From: Adiantum capillus-veneris
Taxonomy: Eukaryota > Streptophyta > Polypodiopsida > Polypodiales > Pteridaceae
Reading direction: 5' to 3'
DNA length: 64,000 bases
Assembly: GCA_014529385.2 (NCBI GenBank)
Contig: CM043944.1
Span: forward strand, 60,399,268 to 60,463,267
Position numbers and translations under genes: made by a program. Every line of letters starts with the position of its first letter. The stretch's first letter is position 1. A model generated the notes under the pieces. It did not search any database, had not been told where the DNA came from, and saw only the letters and a program-made list of their open reading frames with translations. Of this stretch, positions 1-11,240 are shown in pieces.

Positions 1-1010
1 CTGCAGTCCGAATCAACCCCTTACTCTCTCTTTGGTGGTAAACCACCCATCCACTTACTCTCTCTCTCTATCTCTCTAATCAAGAGCCGCCATGACTGCC
101 TGCATGTAGCCGCCAGGCCAGCCGGCCCATCACCCGCCCCCATGCAAGACTCACACTCTCTCTCCCTCTCGGTTCTCACCCACCCGCAGCCACCCACTAC
201 CTCTTTCTTTGGAGCTCACCCACTCTCACTGGCGCGACACTCACAACCGTTGCAAGCTCATGCAACTGTTCTCTCTCTCTCCTCAGTCGCCAGAAACTCT
301 CTCTCTCTTTATCTTTCTCCTGCATGCAAAAGGTCCTGATCGCCTGCTTTGAAGATTCACTCCCTCACTTTCTTTACGGATGCCACAGACCGTCCGCTTG
401 CCATGCAGGCAACCCCCAACACCCTCAACTGCAGCAGCCATGCAATCTTTCTCTCTCTCTGACCTCCTGGCGGGCAGACTGCAGTACCAGTTTCTCTCTC
501 TCTTACTTTCTCTATCTCTCACACCATCAGCCTCCATCACACTCTCCTCCTACAAATGCCGCCCGTGCTCACAAACCCCACTCAGTATCGCAGCTAACGG
601 CTCTTTTTAGTCCACCAAGCCCCTACCTTCAAGATGCCAAAGCACACACCCCACCCTGCCCCCTTGACAGCCTTCCTCAGCCCATAATTCGGGCTTGCCT
701 TCCATCTCTTACAGCACCATCAACTTGCCACTGTGCTATGCCACAAAGAGATCATTCTGCCTCTCCCTACTGGTTCACGATGCATGCGTAGAGCTCTTCA
801 AGCACACAAACCAGCGTGGGCATACAAAGCAGTGGTGGCGCCGTCGGGCGAAAGCTGATGAAAATAATACTAAACTGTAGAGAACTTTTACGGCAGCACT
901 CTCAGCTTGGTGTCCATGGTTCCCTTGTAGCTGAGCATGAGTATCTCTGCGGACTAGCTGAGCGAGAACATTGTTGCCACCTTTTTGATCACCAGCAAGA
1001 AAAGCAGAAA
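1..1010. repeat. CT-rich low-complexity DNA
   Basis: Interrupted (CT)n and C-rich pyrimidine runs dominate the plus strand, with many short CTCTCTCT blocks. Several open frames cross it, but their products are Ser/Leu/Pro/His-rich in whichever frame is read, which is what repeat composition gives. I see no domain, no splice-like structure and no promoter I would defend. Confidence 0.6.
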
Positions 1011-1149
1011 AAAGAAGCTAGGGAGGGAAGACTCTCTCTCTCTTTCGTGCTCTCCCACGACTACTTCCAGAGGCGGACATTGACGAAGCTGGACAATGCG
1101 TGCTGCAACACATTCCTAATGATTTTTATTTTATTTTTTACTTTGCTTC

Positions 1150-1880
1150 ATTTTCATTTATACCCAGGCATTGGATCCTATTCACACGGATTGTATCAAT
1201 TTGGCTTTTTGTAAAGTGTACATATAGCATTTCATTTCATTTCTCCATCTCCTCCTGAGACTACCTATATAGGCGGATATTGACAAAGCTCTAGCAAGCC
1301 CGCCGAACAAAAACTCGCTGCCTGAAATGCTTCACATAATTTTTATAGTTTTTGAAGCTGATTTTGTATTTTAGCTTTCAATTTGATCCATACTTGTAGA
1401 CATTTATTATGAAAATTTAACCAAAAAAAATAAAATTAAAAAAATGACAGTGCTTCACGATTGTCATTCATTGCTTGGAAACGTAGTACTGTTCTCCCTT
1501 GCTCTCAGCCATATGGTAGGCAAGCTGCAAACACTCAAAGGCATCATCACAACTAGGTCACAGTGTCTGTTGTCAAGTATGCTCAAACATTGACGATGCT
1601 CATGATGATTTTTTCAGTATTTTGCTTTACGACATTTTATTTTGTACCTAGGCATTAGATTAGATCCACAAGGATTGTAATTGTGGTCTTTTTAAGACTG
1701 TTAATATAACATTTCTTTTCTTCCCTCTTGGTTGATAGTCAATGACATAGACGCATCAGACATTGAGGATTAGATTCACAAGGATTTTCTCACTTTGTGT
1801 TCTTAGGTAATTTTGGCATTTTAAAGACAATTAAAATAACATTTCATTTTATTTCTCTCTCTTCACAACCCCCCGTCACA
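1150..1880. repeat. Three diverged direct repeats in AT-rich DNA
   Basis: A phrase built of a GCATT(G/A)GAT...CACA(A/C)GGATTGT block, a run of T or TTTAAA, and then ATAT/AATAACATTTC(A/T)TTT recurs near 1170-1240, 1645-1715 and 1755-1850. The copies are clearly related but heavily diverged and unevenly spaced. They may be decayed pieces of one mobile element. No coding potential is visible. Confidence 0.4.
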
Positions 1881-2589
1881 TCCCTATTGTTATGTTTTGG
1901 TAATTGACGTCAATCATGTTACATTTTTGGACAATCACGCAATAAATCACTATTTGCAATCAAAATAATAGTAATACATTCGAGAACACGCGTCTACCTC
2001 GTACCTAAACAACACACAAGGCATGACTCATATATATAATTTGGACACTAGTATCATACACTAACCACCCTCACACTTGACGCTTACCTGGAGCACCTTT
2101 GCTCATTCTAGTTAAACATGGTCATTGAAGTTAACAATAGTTTTTTTTAATGAAACTTTAAACCAAAATTAGGTGCTTCACAACTGTCTGAGCACAAGTT
2201 GTCGTGCAACAACTCGCACTTTATTCTTGTATTTGTTTTTGGTTAGTGGCACTAGTTGATCTATGCTATTTAAATTCAACATTTTCTTTCCGTTCAGTTG
2301 TCTCACCTTTGTCTCGATTTTATACTAATCCCTTTTGTAGTTGCCATTGCAAGTTCCTGACCAATTATTCACCCCATGATAAAACATTTTGGATCTATTG
2401 GTATACTTTGGTGGTCTATATATTCAAATATAGTTTGCCCTCCGGGTATGTCCATCAAATATGTCATTCCTCTTCTCATATTTTATTTCTCTGCATTGTG
2501 CTCTAACATGACTACTCAGACACTGCTACTAAGGTCATCACTTCTAATTATATTTTTGAGCTAATTTATCATTAAGCTATGCTGCTGCT
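1881..2589. other. No recognisable feature
   Basis: AT-rich sequence. A 100-codon open frame at 2204-2506 (+) has no recognisable domain and a composition typical of random AT-rich DNA. A TATATATAA string lies near 2030 and a TGACGTCA palindrome near 1905, but neither is tied to a gene. Confidence 0.4.
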
Positions 2590-3425
2590 TATATGAGTTA
2601 AGGTGCTCTCGAATAGTGAACAAAAATTTGTAAGTACTCTACTACTCAACTATACTCCAATGTGGAGTCACACAGGTAGTCAATGTTTTGTTTTTATGTC
2701 TTGTCTAGTCCATTGGTCACATGCACACAGATCCGCCGATTTAGGCAGTGTGTAAATGCTCATCTTGGTGTAGATTCGCCAATTTAGGCAACACCAATTA
2801 TCTGTGTAGATCCACCGATTTAGGTAGCACATTGATAAACTGCATATCTATTCACAATGGTAAATGTAGATCCGCCAATATAGGCAGCATTAGTGCAGAT
2901 TCGCAGATCTAGGCAGCACGTCTTATCAGTGCAGATTCTCCGATCTAGGCAGCACGTCTTATTGGTGTAGATTCGCCGGTTGAGGCAACACCGATCACGA
3001 AATCATGCTGCAGTGGCTGGCCACCACTGTAACTGGTATGATTTTGTTACTCGGGTACATAATGAAAGTGATTTGGATTCGGACTTATATTGTGGAATTG
3101 GAATTGGATTGGGATTTGGTATCTGGTGATTATTACGACAGTGTTTATGTGATGCGACTTGACATTATGAGATTGATGATGAGTGTGACCAATGATATCC
3201 TGATTCATCGGGATATGACATATACTGCTTATTCTAGTGGTATGGGACACTAGGATAGGTAGTATGTGGATGACGGCAGGCATAAGCTAATGTTGTTTAG
3301 TTTCATAAATTTTTCTTTTATTATGTGATGTTTTTGACACAACATACTAATCATTGTTTTTGACAAGTATTGTTTGCAGATTTTATCTTCGCAATTGAGG
3401 ACAGTTGCTTTCCAACGGAGAGGTA
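2590..3425 (+). mobile_element. CopX element: 3' internal (untranslated) region
   Basis: This stretch precedes an LTR and is matched, as reverse complement, by 19,274 to about 20,130 in front of another copy of the same LTR. That identifies it as the 3' non-coding internal region of an LTR retrotransposon, called CopX here. It contains a tandem array of 27-bp motifs (annotated separately) and then an AT-rich part ending in a purine-rich CAACGGAGAGG just before the LTR, a plausible polypurine tract. The left limit is only approximate because the two copies become too diverged to align by eye. Confidence 0.6.
2722..2996 (+). repeat. Tandem 27-bp motif array inside CopX
   Basis: Seven imperfect copies of a motif close to GTGTAGATTCGCCGATTTA followed by GGCAGCAC, separated by variable 10-25-bp spacers. 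GCC and GGC flank GATTTA, so each unit can form a small hairpin. The same array, inverted, occurs at 19,722-19,995. The variable spacing and position next to an LTR mark it as an element-internal repeat. Confidence 0.75.
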
Positions 3426-3913
3426 TGTTATAGAATTGATATTTTATTAGCTATTGCAGCTGACAAGTGGCAAGAGCATCAGCAGATAATGGATTATGCA
3501 AAAGGATGTTACATTTTATGTATATTTGATTATTCAAGTGCTCTTTGTGAGCTTTGGCCAATTATGTCCGGCCGGCCAGTTTGTACTCACTTTGACCATT
3601 CAAGAATCTATAAATTAAATACGTGCAAGAGGGAAATGGTCACTCTTGCACGGGGGGAGATTGCACCCAGTGCTTGCGTTGTTCTTCTCTCCTCTTCCCT
3701 CTTTTCTCTCACCGTGCCGGCGTAGCACTCCGCTCTAGGAGGTGCACTTGTACGTGCTCTCTCAATCTCTCTCGCTCTGTGTCTCTCTCTGTTCGTGTAT
3801 CTTGCAATCATGCGACCACATGATTGTGCCAGGTATGCCGATTAGCCTGTTTTATGTTGTTTATTGTGTTATTTCTGGTATTTTGCAGGGCAGCCACGCT
3901 CCCGTCTGTAGCA
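3426..3913 (+). mobile_element. CopX 3' LTR (488 bp)
   Basis: The LTR begins TGTTATAGAATTG and ends CTGTAGCA. The limits are set by comparison with the copy at 36,394-36,876, which is followed by a primer-binding site, and with the truncated copy at 19,013-19,273. It carries the shared purine-rich GGGGGGAGATTGCACCCAGTG segment and CT-rich runs downstream. Immediately after the LTR the sequence becomes the Copia-1 RNase H coding region, so CopX inserted into Copia-1. Its 5' half lies outside the window or is lost. Confidence 0.75.
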
Positions 3914-5655
3914 CTGAGAGCCTCTCCCTGACATATTGGTAATGCACCTCAATGTGCTTTGAGCGAGCACGAAAAACTGGGTTCCTTTCAACTGCCAATG
4001 CGCTCTGACTGTCAGTGTAGATAGTGTTGGCAGTGTCATGTCCAACACCCAAATCAGCCATAAGGCGTCTGAGCCATACACACTCAACCGTAGCTGTGAA
4101 GACTGCCCTGTACTCAGCCTCACAACTCGAAGTGGCCATAGTAGGTTGCTTCTTGCTCAACCATGATATACATGAACTGCCAAGCATGAAACAAAAACCA
4201 CTTGTGGACACTTGAGTGTCAAAACAACCAGCCCAGTCTGAGTCCGAAAAAGCATGTAAATCTGGCGGCAATGATCCCCCCTTGGGATAAAACAAGCCAA
4301 GATGTAAAGTTCCACTAAGGTAGCGGAAAATCCTCTTGACAGCCTGCCAATGCTTAGACCCTGGGCTATGCATAAATCTGCTGACCTGTGAGACTGTAAA
4401 CTAAATATCCGGCCTCGTGTTGCATACATAAATGAGGCAGCCAACAGCAGTTTGGTGAAGAGTGACATCAGTAGGATCGCCAGCATCATGTAGACTCAAC
4501 TTCAAACCTATTTCCATGGGAGTGGCAATAGGTTTCCAATCCTCAAGTCCAATGCTTAGACCCTGGGCTATGCATAAAATTGCTAACCTATGAGACTACA
4601 AACTGAATATCCGGCCTCATGTTGCATACATAAATGAGGCAGCCAAGAGCAGTTTGGTAAAGAGTGACATCAGCAGGATCGCCAGCATCATGTAGACTCA
4701 ACTTCAAACCTATTTCCATGGCAGTGGAAATAGGTTTGCAATCCTCAAGTCCAAACGTACATAGAAATGTCTCTATGTAACTTTTCTGACACAAGGAAAT
4801 ACCACCATCACACTGCTTAAAATGTATACCCAAGTAATGATGCAACAACCCCAAATCTTTCATCTTGAAAGTAGCATTCAAATCAGCCTTAAATTCAGCA
4901 ATATGTCTCTCATTTGGTCCAGTGATCAGCAAATCATCAACATAAAGAACCACAATGAGAAGTACATCACCCTCACGCTTTACATACAATGTGCTTTGTG
5001 TTGGACTGTTACGAAAGCCTCGTTTAACCAAATGAGTGTCAGCTTTCTCATACCAAGCACGAGGAGATTGCTTCAACCCATACAAAGCCTTCTTACATCT
5101 GCACACTTTGTCCTCTTTTCCTTTCATGACAAAACCGCGAGGCTACGTTACATAAACTTCCTCAAATATGTCACCATTCAAGAAAGCAGTAAAAATGGCT
5201 GATTGATGTACATCCCAACCAAAATGAGTTGCCAATGCACATAGAAAACATACAGTAGTCATACGAAAAGTGGGAGAAAAAGTCTCTTCATAATCTATGC
5301 CTTTCTGTTGTGCATAACCTTTTGCAACAAGTCAAGCCTTATGGCGATCAATGTCACCATCCGGCTTGCGTTTCAACTTGTAAACCCACTTCGTACCAAT
5401 GGACTTTTTTCTAGGAGGCAAATCACATAAAGTCCATGTGACATTTTCTATAAGTGCATCATATTCTGATTGCATGGCAACCATCCAATTTTCTGAATTC
5501 TGTGCTTCATCAAAAGACAGAGGCTCCTCAACATCATGTAAGCTAGACACAGCCAAAGCATAACAATCTGATGCATAAGATGCATGGCGAGAGCCTGAAC
5601 GAGTACAACTAGACAAAGGTGCATTCAATTTACTGTTGAAGCGGCCCGGGGCAGG
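3914..5655 (-). pseudogene. Copia-1 pol: reverse transcriptase and RNase H, broken
   Basis: The C-terminal half of a Ty1/Copia polyprotein, read on the minus strand. From high to low coordinates it shows the RT start (NWMVAMQSEYDAL...TKWVYKLKRKPDG, about 5340-5530), the YGLKQSPRAWY block, the catalytic YVDD motif (about 4940), the RPDI segment near the end of RT and Copia-type RNase H (YLSGTLHLG, SSCEAEYRA, KHIEVHYQYVRERL) down to 3914. Stops and frame changes interrupt it near 5130-5330 and at a 202-bp tandem duplication. The last part of RNase H and the 3' LTR are missing because CopX inserted here. The upstream half of the same element resumes beyond 10,226. Confidence 0.85.
4349..4752. 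repeat. 202-bp tandem duplication inside Copia-1 RT
   Basis: Units 4349-4550 and 4551-4752 are near-identical and directly adjacent. Each begins AATGCTTAGACCCTGGG and ends AATCCTCAAGTCC. The duplicated stretch covers the end of RT and the start of RNase H. Since 202 is not a multiple of three it shifts the frame, so it arose after, or caused, loss of coding function. Confidence 0.9.
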
Positions 5656-5898
5656 CAACAAGAAGAGCAACCTCTAGACACCCTTCAAGGCTTCCGTGCT
5701 GCTCAATGGGGCTGGGGCACAACACAACACAAACCAAAACAACAAACCCCCAGCCAAATCCCAACTACAGAAGGGACACCACCTAGTTTAAGAGCGAACT
5801 AGGACGCAAAAGAGGAGAATCGTTAGAGCAACCCACAAACAAGCAAGGAATTTACACTAACCCTAACACCAATGGAACACTCTCACACACTAAAACAC

Positions 5899-5932
<34 letters not shown>

Positions 5933-8900
5933 GAGAGAGAGAGATGGTGCTCGGGCTGCTTTGAAGTGTATCGTTAATGATCAAGCAAACATAAATATAT
6001 ATATGTAAGAAAGAGAGAGAAGGGGGAAGGGGGTGCTTGTTGCACTAATGCCTTCTTAAAAATCTGTCATGACCAATCAAAGTGAGATTAGCATTTGTTC
6101 AACATAGCCTGAGTAAATTACACCACAACACATCACAAGAAAAGAGCCACCCCAATCACTGTCTTAAGGCCAGGGGAGTCCTCTCCACCCTATCGCCCTC
6201 TTACAACATGTGGGATTTATGGCTAAATTGATAACAATACCCGGACACAAGCTATCAAGAACTTACATAAAACACCAAGACACTTACACATCATTATTGT
6301 CCATGACTTCACGTTGGAAGGGAGACAAGGTATCCATGCTTAGTCCAAATTCACCCTCCTTGATTCAGCAAATGTTGGGCTTACTCTAGTAAGAGAAATG
6401 ATAGATTTCCTACTCTCAATTTAATGATCACTCTCTCTTATAATGGCATAGAGTTCCCTTGCTAATCACCCCTAATACAACACATACATATGCCTAATGC
6501 CAATGAGATTCCACTCAAGAGCTCCTTCTCAAGGGGTTGAGCTTGGCTTCTCAAGCTATAGCATAGTGCTCTTTCTTCTCCCCCCATTTTATGCTAGCTA
6601 CACCCTCCTTTTATAGCAATTTTGAAGGCTAGGGTTACTCCTCTAACCATGGTTGGGTTAGATTTTCAGCAATTTATCTAATTTCTTTTGCTTGGAATTA
6701 TCAAGAAGTTGGTGGGGAAAGAGAGAGGAGAGAAATGGAGGTGATAGGACTTTTCATAGTGGGTTAGTGTTAGTAGAGTTAGTATTAATTTACAAATGGA
6801 ATTGGATATTTACAATGGGAGTATCCATGTAGGATACAAATAAGGAAGAAAAACTCTTAAGAGGTAAGAAAAGGTGGATTTCTTACAAGGCTGATGCTCC
6901 AAGTGTCTTGAGTAGGGCCAATTTTGACGCTTGTTGACGGTCCACTATCTTTGACGGTACATTTTTTCTCCACTCTTGACCTTCCTTGAGAGACAAGGTA
7001 ATTGAAACTGAGTAAGCAACCACCATGATGCTGTATTTTAAGAGAAGAGGCTGAATTTTGTGGTTTTTTTTTATAGATATGGGTAATTTGGAGGAGAAAA
7101 AATGAGACTAGGTGGTCAATTTTGGAATGGAATTGTGTGTGGGAGGTATGAGTTCACCATGGTTTCTCTTATTCTTCAAGGTTGAGGAGAAGGTGAGTAG
7201 GGTGCAGAGAGGAGTGGTGAAAAAGGTGGGGATGATGAGTGGAGAAGTGTGTGTGAAAGAGGAAAATGATAAAGTGGAAGAGAGAGTGTGGCTACATAGC
7301 ATAGGAAAACTGGGGTCCACTAATAAAATCATAGCTCATAGCTCGTAGCTCAAAAACATATGAAAAAATTTGAGGCAAAAGTTCAGCCCACGAGCTACAA
7401 CTTTTGTTTGTATCACCTTTTCAAATTCGGAGAGCAAGTGAACTTTAAAAATTCAGCAAAACGGACCGTTTTTTTCCACTGCACAAGGTCCTTGTGGGGT
7501 CCTTCTTTGGATGATTCTTTTGAATACCTTCAAGAGTGAGCCCTCCATAGTGCATGTATGCATGCCACCTACCCTTGACCTTATTTGGTAGGTCTATAAT
7601 TGAAGATATTGTTGAGATCATGATATAAGTGAATAGTACAACTAAGAAAATCAAATATTGAGGGGTCTAAAAAATATGTACATGTCAAATATAAATAATA
7701 TAAGTGGAAAAAATATAAAGGGGTCAAAAGAAATCTCTCTAATTATGAGGCTACCATAAAAAGATAAATATTTTTGGTGTTCTAATTTTTTAGAAAAAAA
7801 ACAAAATAGATGTAGGAAGGGAAAAATCACAATAGTGAAAAAATATACACATAAATAAAACTAGTTTTTTTGGATTTTTGTTGGGGTGGAGTTACACCAA
7901 ATATAAGAGAAGCTTACATGAAAATATTTCTATTGAGAGGCGGAAGTGAAAAAATAGACCCGGTGGCCTCTACACCAAGACTATGCATAATGGCCTCATC
8001 ATGGGGAATACACAATAGGGGCACCACCTAGCAAGATATGCGGCTAGAACGCATACATATACACAATGAAGCATGCATGGAAAACAATTTCAAGATTCAC
8101 GCCCAAATGTGGAATGGGGTGGTCGGAGAATAAGGTGAAAGGAGTGGTGAGTGAGTGAGAATGGGGTCGCTACGCGTGCATGTAGTAAGGAAGATAACGA
8201 GGTCAGGGATACATGCAAGTATGCTCACTTCTCATACAAAAGGTGGCGAATCCGCACACCTTAAGATAGAAGTAGCAAGATGATAGGAATATGAGAGGGA
8301 GAGAGAGTGTGTGTGTGTGGTGGCGAATCCGCACACCTTAACATAAGCAGAAAAAAAAATGGCAAGGAACAAGCATATACCATACTCACAATGAGATGTA
8401 TCCAAAGCGACACAAAGTATGGCACCAAGATGGAGTGTGTTGATTGCTTGCAAAAGATGAATACAATAGGTAGCGTATGGCAGGAAAATGAGAAGGGAAC
8501 AAGATCGTAGGAGGCATAATGGAGATATGGGAGTTGATGGCGAGGAATATCATGAGTGTGTCCACCCTTCTTCTTCTTGAAATTGTGCCTTCAACCCTTA
8601 ATTACAAGTGGTGTGGTGCTCATCTTTTGTGCATGGTGATGGTGATGATGATGGTGTTGTGATTATGTGATTAGGGTTCATGCTACAAGCATGTAGCACA
8701 AGAGTGTGTATGGATAGGTGTGTGTGTGTGTGTGTTCTCTCCCCCAAGTGAGCTCTCATGCCCTCCTTATATAGGGAAGGAGGGAAGGATTTAGCAATAT
8801 TTCTATTTGAGGTGAGTGTCCCACTTTGGTGACTAGGAAAATGGGGTGCATGTGACTGTGGCTCCCATCTTGTCTCCTCATTATTTAAAATACCAGAGTC

Positions 8901-10225
8901 AATAGAGAGAGAAAAAGAGAGAATGTGGGTAGGATGTAGAGGATAGGAAATATTTACAATAGTCTAGCTTTGGATAGACATAAGCTTATTAGGGAGAGAA
9001 GAGAGAGGTAAGAAAATTATAAGAGAGGTTGTCGAAGGTGGATATTTGTTGATGAGGATGGATCCTCCAAAAATGGTGATAGAATTACTCTAGACTAGCC
9101 AAGACCTCATTAAAAGAGCCTTGTCTCTTGTAATCATGCTTGAAGACTTGTAGAACCATAGCCATTCTAGAAGGAAGAAAAGTGGGATGGCCTGTGTCAC
9201 CATTACACGAGAAAACTGGGGTCCACTACAAAAATCATATCTCCGTGTTCATAACTCCAAAATTTCTGAAAAAAAATTGAGCTAAAAGTTGAGATCACGA
9301 GCTACATCTTTCATGCTGAACGCTCCTTCAGATTCGGGGTTCTTCTTTACTTAAAAAATTCAGCCAAATAATGTATTATTTGTGGCTGCAAAAGTCTTTT
9401 GGTGGTCCCCTTTGAGTGGACTTCTCTCTTGCCTTCAAGTGTAAGCTCCTTCATGTGTATGAAAACATGACCTAGAGTGTTGAAAAGATTGGCAATCATC
9501 TAGATGGAGGTATTATTGAAATTTGAAGGTGGGGTTGAGGTTTGAAAATGAAAACTAGTGAATAAAATATTTGGTAGAGTGGAATAATATACATACATGA
9601 AAAAAATATATTAGAAAATACTAGAATATATATATTTAATATTTTTAAGGTCAAAAGAGAGATCAACAAAGAAAGAGCCTTACTTATTATGCTATATCGT
9701 GATTGATTAGCATAAGTATTATTTATTTAATAAAGGCTAAAACGTTAGTGAAAAAGGGAAGAAAAAATCAAAAGTAACTTATATAATAGGAAATATTTTT
9801 GGTAAAAGAGAAAAAAAATATGGGGGGGTTCCCATGCATGGAAAAACATGCCTCACTATATGGAATAAAGAGTATGAAAAATGGTAAGAAAAATTGTGGT
9901 AATGGTGAGGCAATGTACAGAGCATAAATAACACACACCTAGGTAAAAATATTTAAATAATACCAAAATAATTATGAAAAAATATTTTATTTAGGCCCTA
10001 TATACAAAGAAATATTTACATATGCATGGGCCATAATATACTTCTATTTTTTATTTTTTTGGCTCAACTAGCCCAATGCCTAGAAATTTGAGGGTTTTTT
10101 ATTTCAGTAAGGAGATATGGGAAAAGTCCCCTAACTCACACGCACCTATATACAGTGAAAGGGTGAGGGTAACCACAGTGTTTGAGTGATTTGATAGGGT
10201 GAGATAACTCACTATGGAAATTACA
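5650..10225. mobile_element. 4.6-kb segment interrupting Copia-1, two diverged ~2-kb direct repeats
   Basis: Copia-1 coding sequence stops near 5650 and resumes near 10,225, so this segment is an insertion or a complex rearrangement. It holds two related units in the same orientation, about 5660-7870 and 7890-10,000. The clearest matching blocks are the GGGG(T)CCACTA...CACGAGCTACA...AAATTCAGC(A/C)AA stretch at 7305-7520 versus 9212-9430 and the CACCACCTAG...CTAG(G/A)ACGC block near 5775-5812 versus 8015-8057. Each unit has a (G)GAGAGAGA run and a TTATAG/TATATAG site, as LTR-like sequences often do. I find no convincing protein domain and no clear terminal motifs or target duplication. It could be a decayed element with long LTRs and almost no internal part, or a tandem duplication. 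Confidence 0.45.
5899..5944. repeat. (GA)n microsatellite
   Basis: A GA dinucleotide run with one GGG interruption, near the left end of the 4.6-kb segment. Confidence 0.95.
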
Positions 10226-11240
10226 GAGAGCCGAAAAAACGGCTATCACTGTCACGCAAAGTGTGCACCAGCCATTTTGGCATACCTCTAGCCTGCTCAT
10301 TTTCAGACCTTTCCTCATCAAGTACATCATGTACATCTGCATCCTAATAGGTTGATCTAAAACATTTTCAGAAATCCCCATAGGTTGTACATTTGCCTCA
10401 TTGGAACTTACATTCGTATTTCCACCATTGAAAAGAGGCAACAAAGTGTCATAAATGTCATGTGAGCTTACATTACTGTCTCTAGTACATGACAGCAAGG
10501 GCTGAACAGAATCTTCCACAAACACTACATCTCAAGAAACCAGAATACATTTTGTTTGCGGATGATACAACCTGTAACCTTGCTTTCAGCACTATAACCA
10601 ACAAAAATACATTTGACAGCCTTATCATCCAATTTTTTGCGTTGCACTTGTGGCACCAAAGCATCTGCCAAACAGCCAAAAACATGCATGTGCTCAATAG
10701 AAGGCTTTCTATCATGCCATGCTTCATATGGAGTAATAGAATGCAAAGCTTTAGTAGGACACATGTTAAGTACATAAGTGGCACATGATGGCCTCAAGCC
10801 AAAAAGAATGAGGCAAAGCTTGACTTTTGACAATACATCGTGCCATTTCCGTCAGTGATCTATTTTTCCTCTTAGCAACACCATTTTGCTGAGGTGTATA
10901 AGGCACTGTACATTGGTGTTTTATCCCACAACTAGCCAGAAATGCATTAAATTCATGAGACATATACTCCCCCCCTCGATCGGAACGGAGGGTGCCCATA
11001 GTACATTTCGAGACATTTTCAGCCATAGCCAAAAATTGTTTGAAGCACATAAAAACTTCGGACTTCGCTTTAAGCAGAAATATCCATGCATGCCTGGAGT
11101 AATCATCAATGAAAGTCACGACGTACAGGTAATTGCCCAAGGACGGAGTTTGCATGGCCCCACAAACATCACTATGCACAAGCTGCAACATGCATGTGGC
11201 CCGAACTGAACCATCCTTTGGAAATTTAGAACGCTGCATC
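10226..11240 (-). pseudogene. Copia-1 pol: integrase, broken
   Basis: Integrase core of Copia-1 on the minus strand. Visible are HSDVCGAM (first Asp), FIDDYSRHAWIF, LRSDRGGEY (second Asp) and PQQNGVAKRKNRSL. In the last motif the family-invariant Glu (normally A-E-R) is Lys, encoded by AAG at 10,871-10,873, so the DDE triad is destroyed. The region after the core (EAWHDRKPSIEHMHVFGC, IFVGYS) is present but in other frames, so there are single-base shifts near 10,800 and 10,530. The segment ends at a RDSDSRFFG stretch near 10,226, where the 4.6-kb segment begins. At 11,240 it is joined to the TTAA transposon, and the reading frame continues on the far side of it. Confidence 0.85.

Noticed and set aside
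142-1214. Several open frames in the CT-rich left end
   Set aside because: Products are low-complexity Ser/Leu/Pro/His strings produced by pyrimidine repeats in any frame.
1904-1913. TTGACGTCAA palindrome as a bZIP-type promoter element
   Set aside because: A perfect site, but no gene or transcription start can be linked to it.
2722-2996. CRISPR-like appearance of regularly repeated 27-bp motifs with unlike spacers
   Set aside because: The context is a plant retrotransposon 3' region, spacers vary in length, units are diverged, and the array is duplicated with the element. No cas genes are present.
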